A stretch of 64,000 bases of DNA, taken from an uncultured Bacteroidaceae bacterium (GTDB taxonomy: Bacteria; Bacteroidota; Bacteroidia; Bacteroidales; Bacteroidaceae). Positions within the stretch are counted from its first letter, which is position 1. Every line of letters begins with the position of its first letter. Below are positions 26,270-34,189 of this stretch, one piece after another. The DNA lies in the NCBI GenBank assembly GCA_905234605.1, contig CAJOIE010000002.1, positions 124,001-188,000 on the forward strand, in the 5' to 3' direction. The notes under the pieces were generated by a model. The model was not told where the DNA came from. It did no database searches and saw only the letters and a program-made list of their open reading frames with translations. Both the position numbers and the translations under genes were made by a program.

Positions 26270-26279
26270 GTCTGGCGTT
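26226..26279. terminator. Long hairpin (18-bp perfect stem) downstream of the flotillin gene
   Basis: Left arm 26226-26243 (AACGCCAGACACCCTGCA) is the exact reverse complement of right arm 26262-26279; five more pairs extend the stem inside after one mismatch, leaving a small loop. It lies 47 bp after the flotillin stop and carries array units 3 and 4 in its arms. There is no clear T-tract on either side, so it may be a processing or protein-binding structure and not a normal terminator. Confidence 0.5.
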
Positions 26280-26326
26280 AGTGTGCAGCCTGCGGCTTGT
26301 GTGCTGGCTGCCTTGTGGCTCATGCC

Positions 26327-27700
26327 TTACTCGGCGGCAGCTGCCTCGGTGCCGTCGGTTTCGGACTTGCGCTGTGCGAGGTACTGCGGGAGGTTGAGGC
26401 CGGCCTGGTCGAAGAGTTCCTGGAGTGGCGGTATGCTCTTGAAGAGACCGCTGACGAAGCCTGCCGTGGAGCCTTTGCCGTCGGTGCCGGCAGTGCCGCT
26501 GTCCCACACGGTGACCTTGTCGATGTTGATGCCCTTGATGGCTTCCACCTGTGTCCGGACAAGCTCGGGAAGTTTCTCGAGGAGGAGCAGCGAGTAGGCA
26601 GAGGTGGCGTCGCCGCCTGCGGCCTGCACCATCTTGTCGTAGCCTTGAGCCTGACGCGTGAGCACCTCGTAGAGGCCCTTTGCCTCGGCTTCCATCTTGG
26701 CATAGATGGCATCGGCCTCGCCCTTGGCGTTGACGCGCTTCTGCTCGGCCTCTGCCTCGGCGGCGATGATAAGACGCTGCTTCTCTATCTCCTGCTGCAC
26801 AATGACATTGGCCGTCTCCGTGGCACGCTCGCGCTCGGCACGTGCCACCTCGGCCTGCTGCTCTGCGGCGTAGGCTTCCTCGAGGGCGCGGGCCTGCTGC
26901 ACTTTCTCTGCCGCATTGGCCTTGCGCGATGCCTCGGCCTCGCGCTCGCGGCGGTAGGCATCGGAGTTGGCTATCTCCACCTTGGCCTCGTTCTCTCCCT
27001 TGACAGCCTGGGCGTTGGCCTCGGCGGTGCGGATACGGGTCTCGCGGAGAGCCTCGGCCTTGCCTATCTCACCTATCTTCTCCTGCTCCGCCACGCGGAC
27101 CTTGGCCTCGTTGATGGCCTTGGCGGCGGCTTCGCGGCCGAGGGCTTCGATGTAGCCGCTCTCGTCCTTGATGTCGGTGACGTTCACGTTGATGAGGCGC
27201 AGGCCTATCTTCTTGAGCTCTACCTCCACGTTGGTGGAGATTGCCTCGAGGAACTTGTCACGGTCGGAGTTGAGCTCCTCGATGCTCATAGTGGCGATGA
27301 CGAGACGCAGCTGACCGAAGAGTATGTCGCGTGCCAGCTCCTGTATCTGCTGCGGCGTCTGTCCGAGCAGACGCTCGGCGGCAGCCTGCATGTACTCTGC
27401 CTCGGTGGAGATGCCCACGGTGAAGCGGCAGGGCACGTCGACGCGTATGTTCTGGCGCGACAGGGCGTTGGTCAGGTTGGCATCGATGCTGAGGGGTGTG
27501 AGCGACATATAGGCATAGTCCTGCACGATGGGCCAGACGAATGCTCCGCCGCCATGCACGCACTTGGCCGAGCCCTTGGCACCCGAGGAGCCGTAGATGA
27601 CAAGTATCTTGTCCGACGGACAACGGCGCCAGCGGTTGATGAGCGCCACCACGAGGAAGAAGGCCACGATGGCCAGCACGACGAAGATGTAGAGTTCCAT
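26327..27700 (-). CDS. Flotillin-like membrane scaffold protein
   Basis: A 457-residue protein of the flotillin/FloT group. One N-terminal membrane segment (YIFVVLAIVAFFLVVALI) precedes an SPFH domain (DKILVIYGSSGAKGSAKCVHGGGAFVWP, SRQNIRVDVPCRFTVGI, DILFGQLRLVIATMSIEELN). Residues about 190-350 form a long Ala/Glu-rich coiled coil (EAxV, EAE repeats) for oligomerisation. Flotillins organise membrane microdomains. The NfeD-like gene 64 bp upstream is the expected partner, as in B. subtilis yuaF-yuaG, and both are probably co-transcribed. Confidence 0.92.
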   Translation of the reverse strand: MELYIFVVLAIVAFFLVVALINRWRRCPSDKILVIYGSSGAKGSAKCVHGGGAFVWPIVQDYAYMSLTPLSIDANLTNALSRQNIRVDVPCRFTVGISTEAEYMQAAAERLLGQTPQQIQELARDILFGQLRLVIATMSIEELNSDRDKFLEAISTNVEVELKKIGLRLINVNVTDIKDESGYIEALGREAAAKAINEAKVRVAEQEKIGEIGKAEALRETRIRTAEANAQAVKGENEAKVEIANSDAYRREREAEASRKANAAEKVQQARALEEAYAAEQQAEVARAERERATETANVIVQQEIEKQRLIIAAEAEAEQKRVNAKGEADAIYAKMEAEAKGLYEVLTRQAQGYDKMVQAAGGDATSAYSLLLLEKLPELVRTQVEAIKGINIDKVTVWDSGTAGTDGKGSTAGFVSGLFKSIPPLQELFDQAGLNLPQYLAQRKSETDGTEAAAAE

Positions 27701-27764
27701 AGTTGTTGATATAGGTTAGGTATTGGGTGTTGCTTAGGTCGTAACGTCTATATTGGCCATCGTC

Positions 27765-28379
27765 TCAGCCGGCAGGTGCCACGAGAGGCTCCACCAACAG
27801 CGAGCCGCCGTCGACGACGCTGAGGATGCGCACGCGGCTGCCTGTAGGCAGCTGGGCTCCGTCGGTGAAGGCATTGAGCTCATGCACAGAACCGTTGACG
27901 CTCACCTGCACCTTGCCGGCAGCCGCACGGGCGGCAGGGATGCGCAGGTAGACGTAGGCCGTCAGCCCCACGCAGTCGCTGACCTCAAAGTTTCCGTTAG
28001 TCTCTAACCGGAGTATGAGGCGCAGCATGACGACGAAGACGGCTACGAAGACAAGGCCGCACACGAAGGCAAGCAGCACGAGCAGCCCTGTATTGTGCAC
28101 CGCAGGCGACAGGCTGATGCCGCCCCAGCCGAAGCCAAGGAAGAAGTTGATGAAGTTGCGCAACGTGAACATGGAGAAGATGCCTGCCGAGCCGAGGGTG
28201 CCATCGTGGTCGGTGTCAACGTCGGTGTCGGCATCTATATCGCTGTCCATGTCGCCGATGCCTATCAGCATCAGCGTGTTCTGGATGACGAACACTACTG
28301 AGGCTGTGATTGCCGCAATCCAGAAGACTTGCAGCGTGGTGTCGAGTGAGCTGTACCACTCTGTCAGATATGTGAGCAT
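27765..28379 (-). CDS. NfeD/YuaF-like membrane partner of flotillin
   Basis: A 204-residue membrane protein. Membrane segments lie at about 18-40, 85-100 and 105-128, and the C-terminal 60 residues look like an NfeD OB-fold (GLTAYVYLRIPAARAAAGKVQVSVNG, GSRVRILSVVDGGSLLVEP). Between the first segments is an Asp-rich loop (DMDSDIDADTDVDTDHDG), which resembles calcium-binding loops; I recall similar loops in Bacteroidetes relatives. It comes directly before the flotillin gene, so a joint role in membrane organisation or protein quality control is inferred. Confidence 0.8.
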   Translation of the reverse strand: MLTYLTEWYSSLDTTLQVFWIAAITASVVFVIQNTLMLIGIGDMDSDIDADTDVDTDHDGTLGSAGIFSMFTLRNFINFFLGFGWGGISLSPAVHNTGLLVLLAFVCGLVFVAVFVVMLRLILRLETNGNFEVSDCVGLTAYVYLRIPAARAAAGKVQVSVNGSVHELNAFTDGAQLPTGSRVRILSVVDGGSLLVEPLVAPAG

Positions 28380-28475
28380 ATAGTGACGGGGTTATGTGTT
28401 GCCAGTAGTGGCTGTTTAACTTGGTTGCTGTGTACCATCTATTGCCAGGCAGATGCCGAAGTGACCCTGGCAACG

Positions 28476-28530
28476 GAGAAAAAAGTGCGCCCTCCTGCAT
28501 GCCCTGCCTTGTGGAGAGCATGCCGGAGGG
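28476..28530 (-). terminator. Rho-independent terminator after the HIT gene
   Basis: On the minus strand a stem of 12 pairs with one mismatch (CCCTCC-x-GCATGC and its complement, 28490-28502 with 28518-28530) is followed by GCGCACTTTTTT. It ends the greA-HIT transcript 65 bp after the HIT stop and separates it from the NfeD-flotillin operon. The rest of the 216-bp gap holds only a second weak inverted repeat (TTGCCAGG/CCTGGCAA, about 28442-28473). Confidence 0.7.
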
Positions 28531-28595
28531 CCGCAGTGTGCGATGCGTGAGCTTGTCGTGAGCCCGACCATGGGCATGGCAGCACAGCCGTGCCG

Positions 28596-29006
28596 CTATG
28601 CACCCTGCCCGCGCTCAAACTCCGCACGGATGGCGTCGGCCACGGCCTGCATCTCCTCGGCAGGCAGGCTCAACTTCTCGCGGGAGAAGAGCATGTCGCG
28701 CTCGCTCTGCATGGGCACGAGGTGGATGTGGGCGTGGGGCACTTCAAGGCCGAGCACAGCCTCGCCCACCTTGACGCACGGGATGACGCGCTTGATGGCA
28801 CGTGCCACACGTGCGGCAAAGACATGGAGCGACGCGAGTTCCTCGTCGGTCAGGTCGTAGATGTAGTCTACCTCACGGCGCGGGATGACCAGTGTGTGGC
28901 CTTTCACCAACGGGTTGATGTCGAGGAAGGCGTAGTGACGCTCGTCGGCTGCACAGCAGTAGGACGGTATCTCGCCGCTGGCTATGCGGGTGAAGATTGT
29001 AGCCAT
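28596..29006 (-). CDS. HIT-family nucleotide-binding protein
   Basis: A 136-residue protein of the histidine triad family. The triad motif HAHIHLVPM is near residue 97, and the N-terminal IFTRIASGEIPSY and HTLVIPRREV segments are typical of HinT-type hydrolases, which split nucleoside phosphoramidates and related AMP conjugates. Its exact substrate in the cell is unknown. It starts 50 bp after the greA stop and is followed by a strong terminator, so it is the second gene of a greA-HIT operon. Confidence 0.92.
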   Translation of the reverse strand: MATIFTRIASGEIPSYCCAADERHYAFLDINPLVKGHTLVIPRREVDYIYDLTDEELASLHVFAARVARAIKRVIPCVKVGEAVLGLEVPHAHIHLVPMQSERDMLFSREKLSLPAEEMQAVADAIRAEFERGQGA

Positions 29007-29055
29007 GATGCTATCTTGTTAAAGGGTGACGGATGGGTAGGTGCTGGCTGACGGA

Positions 29056-29526
29056 CTACTCCTCGAAGCTTATGCTCAACACCTCTAAATGTATGAGGCC
29101 CTGGGGCACGTGTATCTCTGCCACGTCGCCCACACGCTTGCCGAGCAGTCCCTGCGCAATGGGGGTCTTGACGCTTATCTTGCCCTCGCGAAGGTTTGCC
29201 TCGGTCTCGCTCACAATGGTGTAGCTCATCTTGGCGTTGTTCTTCACGTTGCGGAGCTCCACGCGGCAGAGTATCTGGACGGTGTCTGCACTGAGCTTGC
29301 TCGTGTCGATGATTTTAGCGTCGGCTATGGTTGCCTTGAGCTGGGTTATCTTCATCTCGAGTAATCCCTGAGCCTCCTTAGCCGCATCGTATTCTGCATT
29401 CTCGCTCAGGTCGCCCTTGTCGCGTGCCTCGGCGATGGCGGCCGAAGCCTTCGGGCGTTCCACAGCCTCCAACTGCTGTAGTTCGGCTACAAGCTTGTCG
29501 TAGCCTTTCTGTGTCATGTAAGCCAT
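29056..29526 (-). CDS. greA: Transcription elongation factor GreA
   Basis: A 156-residue factor that makes stalled RNA polymerase cut its transcript and resume. The N-terminal coiled coil carries the acidic tip (EARDKGDLSENAEYDAAKEAQG), and the C-terminal FKBP-like domain shows SYTIVSETEANLREGKISVKTPIAQGLLGKRVGD. Length fits GreA. The only promoter box nearby is about 245 bp upstream, leaving a long structured leader with a terminator-like hairpin. Confidence 0.97.
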   Translation of the reverse strand: MAYMTQKGYDKLVAELQQLEAVERPKASAAIAEARDKGDLSENAEYDAAKEAQGLLEMKITQLKATIADAKIIDTSKLSADTVQILCRVELRNVKNNAKMSYTIVSETEANLREGKISVKTPIAQGLLGKRVGDVAEIHVPQGLIHLEVLSISFEE

Positions 29527-29585
29527 TTATGTGTTATTTGTTAATGATGCATGTGCGGGGTGCCGTGCTGTGTCCTGCCCTCAGA

Positions 29586-29601
29586 TGCCGTCATGACGGC
29601 A
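29586..29601. repeat. Perfect 16-bp palindrome in the greA leader
   Basis: TGCCGTCATGACGGCA reads the same on both strands. It lies 60 bp upstream of the greA ATG, after the terminator-like hairpin in the direction of transcription. It could be an operator or an RNA stem. Confidence 0.5.
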
Positions 29602-29612
29602 CACCGCTTGGC

Positions 29613-29651
29613 GGCAGAATAAAAGCAAAGAGCTCCGTTGCTGCACGGAAC
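29613..29651 (-). terminator. Terminator-like hairpin in the greA leader (possible attenuator)
   Basis: On the minus strand TTCCGT-GCAGCA-ACGGAG forms a short stem and is followed by CTCTTTGCTTTTATTC. It lies between the promoter at 29771-29778 and greA. It could stop transcription before greA. Alternatively it could end the upstream thioredoxin-fold gene transcript. The whole stretch 29527-29823 (297 bp) has no gene. Confidence 0.45.
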
Positions 29652-29770
29652 CCTTCTCCTTCTTGCACCCTATGAGTTATTCAGCTGTTGTGCTTTGCAC
29701 TCGTGCCTGTATGGCCCTGTGGCCACAGACGGCACGTTGTCTGCTCTGTATTAGGAGTTAATGTTGCAGG

Positions 29771-29778
29771 CAAAGGTA
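29771..29778 (-). promoter_or_regulatory. -7 box (TACCTTTG) for greA
   Basis: Exact TAnnTTTG on the minus strand, in the gap after the thioredoxin-fold gene. Transcription would begin near 29764, giving greA a leader of about 240 nt. Confidence 0.55.
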
Positions 29779-29823
29779 GCCGTAAAAGGTTCTCGCACCA
29801 AATTTTTCACCAAAAAGGAGCAC

Positions 29824-31032
29824 CTACAGCGCAGTCTCTATGGCATGCCTTATGTCGCTGATTGCTTCCTGCCGCGCAATGAGTTCCGAGCCACGTCCGA
29901 CGAGGAAATAGGCCGGCAGCTGCTGTACGCCGTAGAGCAGCAGGATGTCGCTGCCGATGCCTTCTTCGCAGAACAGGCACACCCACGGCAGCTGCTCGCA
30001 CTTGGTCTTCCAGTAGTGTGCATCGGCATCGACTGACACCTGCACTATTTCGAGCCCCTGGCTGTGGTAGCTGTCATAGAGTTCGCGCAGCTGCAAGTTG
30101 CGCTCCTGGCTCTGTGGCAGGGAGTAGGCTGTGAAGTCGAGCAGCACCACGTTCTGGCCGAAGTCGGAGAGGCGACGTTCTGTGCCGTCGATGTCGGGAA
30201 AGCCAAAGTCTATGATGCCCGTCTCGTGCACCTTGGTGCTGTCGAGTGCCAACTCCACGGTCCGCACGGGGCGCGTGTTGCGCATGCCGCGCAGTGCTAT
30301 GTTCCGCAGGTTCTCCGTGCGGCGTGCATACGGGTAGTTGACCTCCCACTGTGTGGCCACGGCGGCGAAGCACCGCACGTCGCTCCGGTCGGTCTCTGGG
30401 TCGAAGAGCATCTGCGGGCCTATGGTCTGGAAGAGGGCGAAGTAGGCGGCAGCCGAGGCCGGTGCACGCAGTATGTAGTCCTCACGCAGGCGTGTCTTGT
30501 AGGCATCCACGAGCTGCCGTGCCTGCTGTTGTTGCTGCATGAGCGGGATGGTGCTGTCGGCAAAGAGTCGCTGTAGCTGCATTTGCAGCTGTTGGTTGAG
30601 GAGCGAGATGGTCTTGATGGAGCGTGATGTCTCGTTGCCCTCCACCTCGTAGTCCTGTGCCATGCGTGCAAACGTGGCGTTGACGGTCATGTCCTCGAGC
30701 GAGTCGACGGCGAAGTTGACGAGTCTGCCGGCAATGCGCAGGCGGTAGAACGAGGGGCAGCGGTCGGTGTAGGCGGGCACGGTGAAGCCGAAGGAGCCAT
30801 CATCGGTGAGACGCACGGAGTCGAGTGGCTCGATACCGGTGAGGGTGAGCCGCTCAAGCACGAGCACGGAGTCGGCTGCGCCCGTGATGGTGCCTGCCAC
30901 GCGCTGTCGGGGGCCTGCGCCGTTGCACGACACGAGGGTGAGGAAGAGGTAGCACACCAGGAGCACGGCTAAGGCCAGGGCCACTATGCCGCGCATTACA
31001 CTCTGGTTGAAGCGTGAGCGTGAGTGTCTCAT
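29824..31032 (-). CDS. Thioredoxin-fold lipoprotein lacking the CxxC active site
   Basis: A 402-residue exported protein. The N-terminus has a membrane/lipoprotein signal (GIVALALAVLLVCYLFLTLVSCNG, Cys near 36), then a DUF4369-like beta domain (RVAGTITGAADSVLVLERLTLTG), a helical region, and an AhpC/TlpA-type thioredoxin domain from about 275 (IDFGFPDIDGTERRLSDFGQNVVLLDF). In the position of the WCxxC active site it reads TAYSLPQS, so the redox Cys are missing; two Cys later (CLFC) do not fall at the normal place. The start overlaps the S41 protease stop by 4 bp. It may be a structural or binding partner of that protease, but this is a guess. Confidence 0.75.
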   Translation of the reverse strand: MRHSRSRFNQSVMRGIVALALAVLLVCYLFLTLVSCNGAGPRQRVAGTITGAADSVLVLERLTLTGIEPLDSVRLTDDGSFGFTVPAYTDRCPSFYRLRIAGRLVNFAVDSLEDMTVNATFARMAQDYEVEGNETSRSIKTISLLNQQLQMQLQRLFADSTIPLMQQQQQARQLVDAYKTRLREDYILRAPASAAAYFALFQTIGPQMLFDPETDRSDVRCFAAVATQWEVNYPYARRTENLRNIALRGMRNTRPVRTVELALDSTKVHETGIIDFGFPDIDGTERRLSDFGQNVVLLDFTAYSLPQSQERNLQLRELYDSYHSQGLEIVQVSVDADAHYWKTKCEQLPWVCLFCEEGIGSDILLLYGVQQLPAYFLVGRGSELIARQEAISDIRHAIETAL

Positions 31033-32666
31033 TGTCGGGTAAGTGTTTGTACGGCCTTGTGCAGGCAGTCGTCGAATTGCAGTGAATGCCGCAGCCCGCC
31101 GCTCTGGTAGTAGTAGCGCGACACGATCTCCGTCTCGAGCACCTTCTGTATCCACGGGCGGAAGAGCATCAGGTCGGAGCGCATGTCGGTATGGCTCAGC
31201 TGGTGTTCCAGCTCTGCCAGCTGGCTGGCAAACGCGTCGGCGCGGCCCTCGTAGCGCAGCACTTGCTGGAGTGTGGCCAGCACCTGCACGGAGCGGCCGG
31301 TATAGGTGAAGTCGCTGGCACAGATAGTGTCGACGAAGGCGGCATAGTCGTCGTCGGTGAGGCGGAACGAGCATGGAGCGTCGATGCTCTCGTGCTGCGC
31401 CATGAAGTGTGAGAGGTAGCGGAAGCAGGCTTCGCTTGCAGCAAGGTCGCTCACCATGGCAGGCATCATCTCGTCCGCCACGATGCTGTCGGGCTGTATG
31501 CCGCCCCCGTCGCGCACGATGCGTCCCTTGCGGGTGCGGAACTCGCGTGTGAGGCTGTCGGGCAGTGTCGTGGCAGCCCCGTCGACGGTGCGGTGGCGGT
31601 AGTCGTAGGCCTGTATGCAGCGTCCTGAGGGAATATAGTAGCGCGACGTGGTTATCTTGAGCTGTCCGCCATACGCTGTCTCGCGCACGGCCTGCACCAG
31701 ACCCTTGCCGTATGTGCGCTGCCCGATTATCGTGGCACGGTCCATGTCCTGCATGGTGCCGCTGATGATTTCGGCAGCCGATGCCGATGTCTCATTGACC
31801 AGCACGGCTATGGGCATCACGGTGTCGATGGGCTCCGCGGGCGTGAGGTAGTCGCGGCATGCCGACGGGAGCTTGCCTTTGGTGCTGACCACGAGCGAGC
31901 CCTTCGGCACGAAGAAGCCCACTATTTCCACAGCCTCTTGCAGCGAGCCGCCAGGATTGCCGCGCAGGTCAAGCACGAGGCTGGTCATGCCCTGCTCCTT
32001 GAGCGTGGCCACGGCGTAGCGCACGTCGCGCGAGCACTGGTCGGTCACGCTCGAGAGGCGCACGTAGCCTACGTGGCGAGTGCTGTCCACCATGCCGTGC
32101 CATGGCACTGCCGGCAGCTGTATCTGCTGGCGTGTGATGCGGAAGGATAGTGGTTTCTTCACTCCTGCACGGCGCACCCGCAGCTCGAAGGTGCTGCCGG
32201 GCTCACCGCGCAGTGCCTGACTGACGCGCCGGTTGTCCCACCCTTTGACGTCCTTGCCGTCGATGGTCTGTATGATGTCACCCGTGCGCAGGCCTGCCGT
32301 CTGTGCGGGGCAGCCCTCGTAGAGCTGGTCGATGGCGGCGCGGTCCTCGCTGCTGATGTAGCGTATGAGGGCACCTATGCCGGCATAGCGGCCCGTGGCC
32401 ATGGTGCGCAGCTCGTCCTGGTCGTCGCCCTCGTAGTACACGGTGTAGGGGTCCATCTCGTCGAGCATGCCCTCGATGGCCATGCGCACCACGGTGTCTG
32501 CCGATATGGTGTCCACGTAGAAGAGGTCGAGCTGGCGGTATATGTCGGCAAAGAGCTCTATGCCGCGTGCCACATCGCGGGAGTGCGACGTGCCTCCCTG
32601 TGCCATCGCTGCCAGCGGCAGGAGTAGCACGACGGCCGCAGCCTGTAGTGTATGTCTTAGCATCAC
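31029..32666 (-). CDS. S41 family C-terminal processing peptidase (CtpA/Tsp type)
   Basis: A 545-residue periplasmic serine protease. A signal peptide (LQAAAVVLLLPLAAMAQG) precedes an N-terminal helical part, a PDZ domain (about 90-175; CPAQTAGLRTGDIIQTIDGKDVKGW) and the S41 catalytic domain with LVLDLRGNPGGSLQEAVEI, the nucleophile region VNETSASAAEIISG and the Lys in TYGKGLVQ. CtpA enzymes trim or degrade periplasmic proteins from the C-terminus. It follows the PfkB kinase gene by 39 bp and overlaps the thioredoxin-fold gene. Confidence 0.94.
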   Translation of the reverse strand: MMLRHTLQAAAVVLLLPLAAMAQGGTSHSRDVARGIELFADIYRQLDLFYVDTISADTVVRMAIEGMLDEMDPYTVYYEGDDQDELRTMATGRYAGIGALIRYISSEDRAAIDQLYEGCPAQTAGLRTGDIIQTIDGKDVKGWDNRRVSQALRGEPGSTFELRVRRAGVKKPLSFRITRQQIQLPAVPWHGMVDSTRHVGYVRLSSVTDQCSRDVRYAVATLKEQGMTSLVLDLRGNPGGSLQEAVEIVGFFVPKGSLVVSTKGKLPSACRDYLTPAEPIDTVMPIAVLVNETSASAAEIISGTMQDMDRATIIGQRTYGKGLVQAVRETAYGGQLKITTSRYYIPSGRCIQAYDYRHRTVDGAATTLPDSLTREFRTRKGRIVRDGGGIQPDSIVADEMMPAMVSDLAASEACFRYLSHFMAQHESIDAPCSFRLTDDDYAAFVDTICASDFTYTGRSVQVLATLQQVLRYEGRADAFASQLAELEHQLSHTDMRSDLMLFRPWIQKVLETEIVSRYYYQSGGLRHSLQFDDCLHKAVQTLTRQ

Positions 32667-32705
32667 GTGTGTACCTTAATATATTATGTATGCGTGCGCG
32701 CCCGT

Positions 32706-33683
32706 TCAGATATTTCTCATGCGGGCTGCAAAGCTCGCGGCATCCACCTGCGTGCCCATCACCTGCACCACCTCGCCTGCCGAGAGGTTGCCTGCACGGA
32801 GACAAGCCTCGAGGCTGCCGCCACGGGTGTAGGCATGCAGGAAACCTGCGGCGAAGAAGTCGCCGGCTGCCGTGGTGTCGACCGCATGCACCTGCTCCGA
32901 GGGACCCTTGGCAGCGAGGCATGTGCGCCCTTCTGCCATGCCCCACGCCCCGCGCTTGCCCACCTTGACCACAGCCACCTGCGTCAGCTCGCCCAGCATG
33001 CGGAGGGCTGTCTCGGGGTCATCCTGACGTGAGAAGGCGGCAGCCTCCTCCTCGTTGGCAAAGGCGATGTCGACGTACTCGCTTATGAGGTGTCGCACAA
33101 AGGCATGGTCGGCCTCGACGATGTTCCACGAGGCCAGGTCGTAGCTCACTAAGAGGCCGCCGTAGTGGGCTCTGCTCATGATGTTCTCCACGAGAGCATG
33201 GTCCTGCACGAGGTAGCCTTCCACATGGAGCACTCCATAGCCATCGTCGGCCGTGGGCAGCAGTGCCGTGTCGATCTGCGGAGCCGCACCGAGATGCGTG
33301 GCGAATGTGCGCTCGCCGTCGGGCAGGATGAAGGTGTTGGCCACACCCGTGGGCTTGTCCGCCACCACACGCAGGCGGGCATCGACGCCGTGGGCGGCAG
33401 CCTCCGTGGCAAAGAAACGGCCCATCGCGTCGTCGCCCACCGTGCCAACGAAGCCTACGCTGTCGCCCATCATGGCAAGGGCATGGATGGTGTTGCTGGC
33501 ACTGCCGCCGGTGGCGCGCCCGGCATGGAGGCTCTCCATGGCACGCGAGATGGCGGCATGCTGCTCAGCGTCTATATGTGTCATGCCGCCCCGCGGCAGC
33601 CGCAGCTCGCGCAGCACGCTGTCGCTGTCAAGACGCACAAGCACGTCAACGAGTGCATTGCCTATTCCTACGATTTTGGTCAT
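32706..33683 (-). CDS. PfkB-family carbohydrate/nucleoside kinase (adenosine kinase-like)
   Basis: A 325-residue sugar or nucleoside kinase. The N-terminal signature (GIGNALVDVLVRLDSD), GGSASNTIHALAMMG and the C-terminal anion-hole/catalytic motif DTTAAGDFFAAGFLHAY are clear. The overall pattern resembles the adenosine kinase-like PfkB proteins of Bacteroidetes, but ribose or other sugars cannot be excluded. The start at 33683 is set by the -7 box at 33703-33710 and the usual N-terminus; the mRNA leader would be very short. It begins the kinase-S41 protease-thioredoxin-fold run. Confidence 0.88.
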   Translation of the reverse strand: MTKIVGIGNALVDVLVRLDSDSVLRELRLPRGGMTHIDAEQHAAISRAMESLHAGRATGGSASNTIHALAMMGDSVGFVGTVGDDAMGRFFATEAAAHGVDARLRVVADKPTGVANTFILPDGERTFATHLGAAPQIDTALLPTADDGYGVLHVEGYLVQDHALVENIMSRAHYGGLLVSYDLASWNIVEADHAFVRHLISEYVDIAFANEEEAAAFSRQDDPETALRMLGELTQVAVVKVGKRGAWGMAEGRTCLAAKGPSEQVHAVDTTAAGDFFAAGFLHAYTRGGSLEACLRAGNLSAGEVVQVMGTQVDAASFAARMRNI

Positions 33684-33702
33684 CCTGTCATTATTTTTTT
33701 GG

Positions 33703-33710
33703 CAAAGGTA
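33703..33710 (-). promoter_or_regulatory. -7 box (TACCTTTG) for the PfkB kinase operon
   Basis: Exact TAnnTTTG on the minus strand, 20 bp before the ATG; transcription would start about 13 nt before it. It lies back-to-back with the tRNA-Asn promoter. Confidence 0.6.
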
Positions 33711-33733
33711 TTGGTTTGTACCGATTATTGCAC

Positions 33734-33741
33734 TACTTTTG
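33734..33741 (+). promoter_or_regulatory. -7 box (TACTTTTG) for the two tRNA-Asn genes
   Basis: Exact TAnnTTTG on the plus strand, about 90 bp before the first tRNA-Asn. Confidence 0.5.
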
Positions 33742-33831
33742 CGCCGCATTTCCGAGAAAATCGCGCTGCACCGACAGGCCTGCGCCTCCCCGCCAGCGCA
33801 TCTCTGCCCGCCGCAAGGCATCTATCCACAC

Positions 33832-33905
33832 GCTTCAGTAGCTCAGTTGGTTAGAGCACCTGACTGTTAATCAGGGGGTCGTTGGTTCAAGCCCATCCTG
33901 GAGCG
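33832..33905 (+). tRNA. tRNA-Asn (anticodon GTT), copy 1
   Basis: A 74-nt tRNA followed directly by an encoded CCA (33906-33908). Acceptor GCTTCAG pairs with CTGGAGC with one G-T wobble. Anticodon stem CCTGA/TCAGG closes CTGTTAA with GTT at 33866-33868. The T loop is TTCAAGC. Confidence 0.95.
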
Positions 33906-33926
33906 CCACAGACTCGGCAATGCACT

Positions 33927-34000
33927 GCTTCAGTAGCTCAGTTGGTTAGAGCACCTGACTGTTAATCAGGGGGTCGTTGGTTCAAGCCCATCCTGGAGCG
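33927..34000 (+). tRNA. tRNA-Asn (anticodon GTT), copy 2
   Basis: Same 74-nt sequence as copy 1, starting 21 bp after it; anticodon at 33961-33963. CCA is not encoded here (next bases are CAT). A hairpin terminator follows. Confidence 0.95.
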
Positions 34001-34010
34001 CATACCACTG

Positions 34011-34050
34011 ATGTCCGCAGCACCGAGCGTGCGAGCGGACATCTTTGTTT
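34011..34050 (+). terminator. Terminator after the tandem tRNA-Asn genes
   Basis: Stem ATGTCCGC (34011-34018) pairs with GCGGACAT (34035-34042), with a few inner pairs (GCAC/GTGC), and is followed by CTTTGTTT. It lies 10 bp after the second tRNA. Confidence 0.65.
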
Positions 34051-34077
34051 AAGAGCACCGCCAGACTGCGTCGCGAC

Positions 34078-34155
34078 ACCATGCAGGGTGTTGTCCCGCA
34101 CCATGCACCCACGCTGGCACCACCATGCAGGGTCCACACCGCCACCATGCAGGGT
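34078..34155. repeat. Array A4 of the 22-bp periodic TGCA repeat, four units
   Basis: Units start at 34078, 34100, 34122 and 34144, spaced exactly 22 bp. Three are ACCATGCAGGGT and the second is ACCATGCACCCA. The array lies between the tRNA-Asn terminator and the helicase start at 34190; no TAnnTTTG box was seen between array and helicase. Confidence 0.85.
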
Positions 34156-34189
34156 GTTGCAGCCCCACTAACACATTCATCTCAACCAC

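Noticed and set aside
34078-34155. Plasmid iterons (22-bp spacing)
   Set aside because: The arrays are spread over 55 kb among chromosomal housekeeping genes and no rep gene is near, although the spacing is similar.
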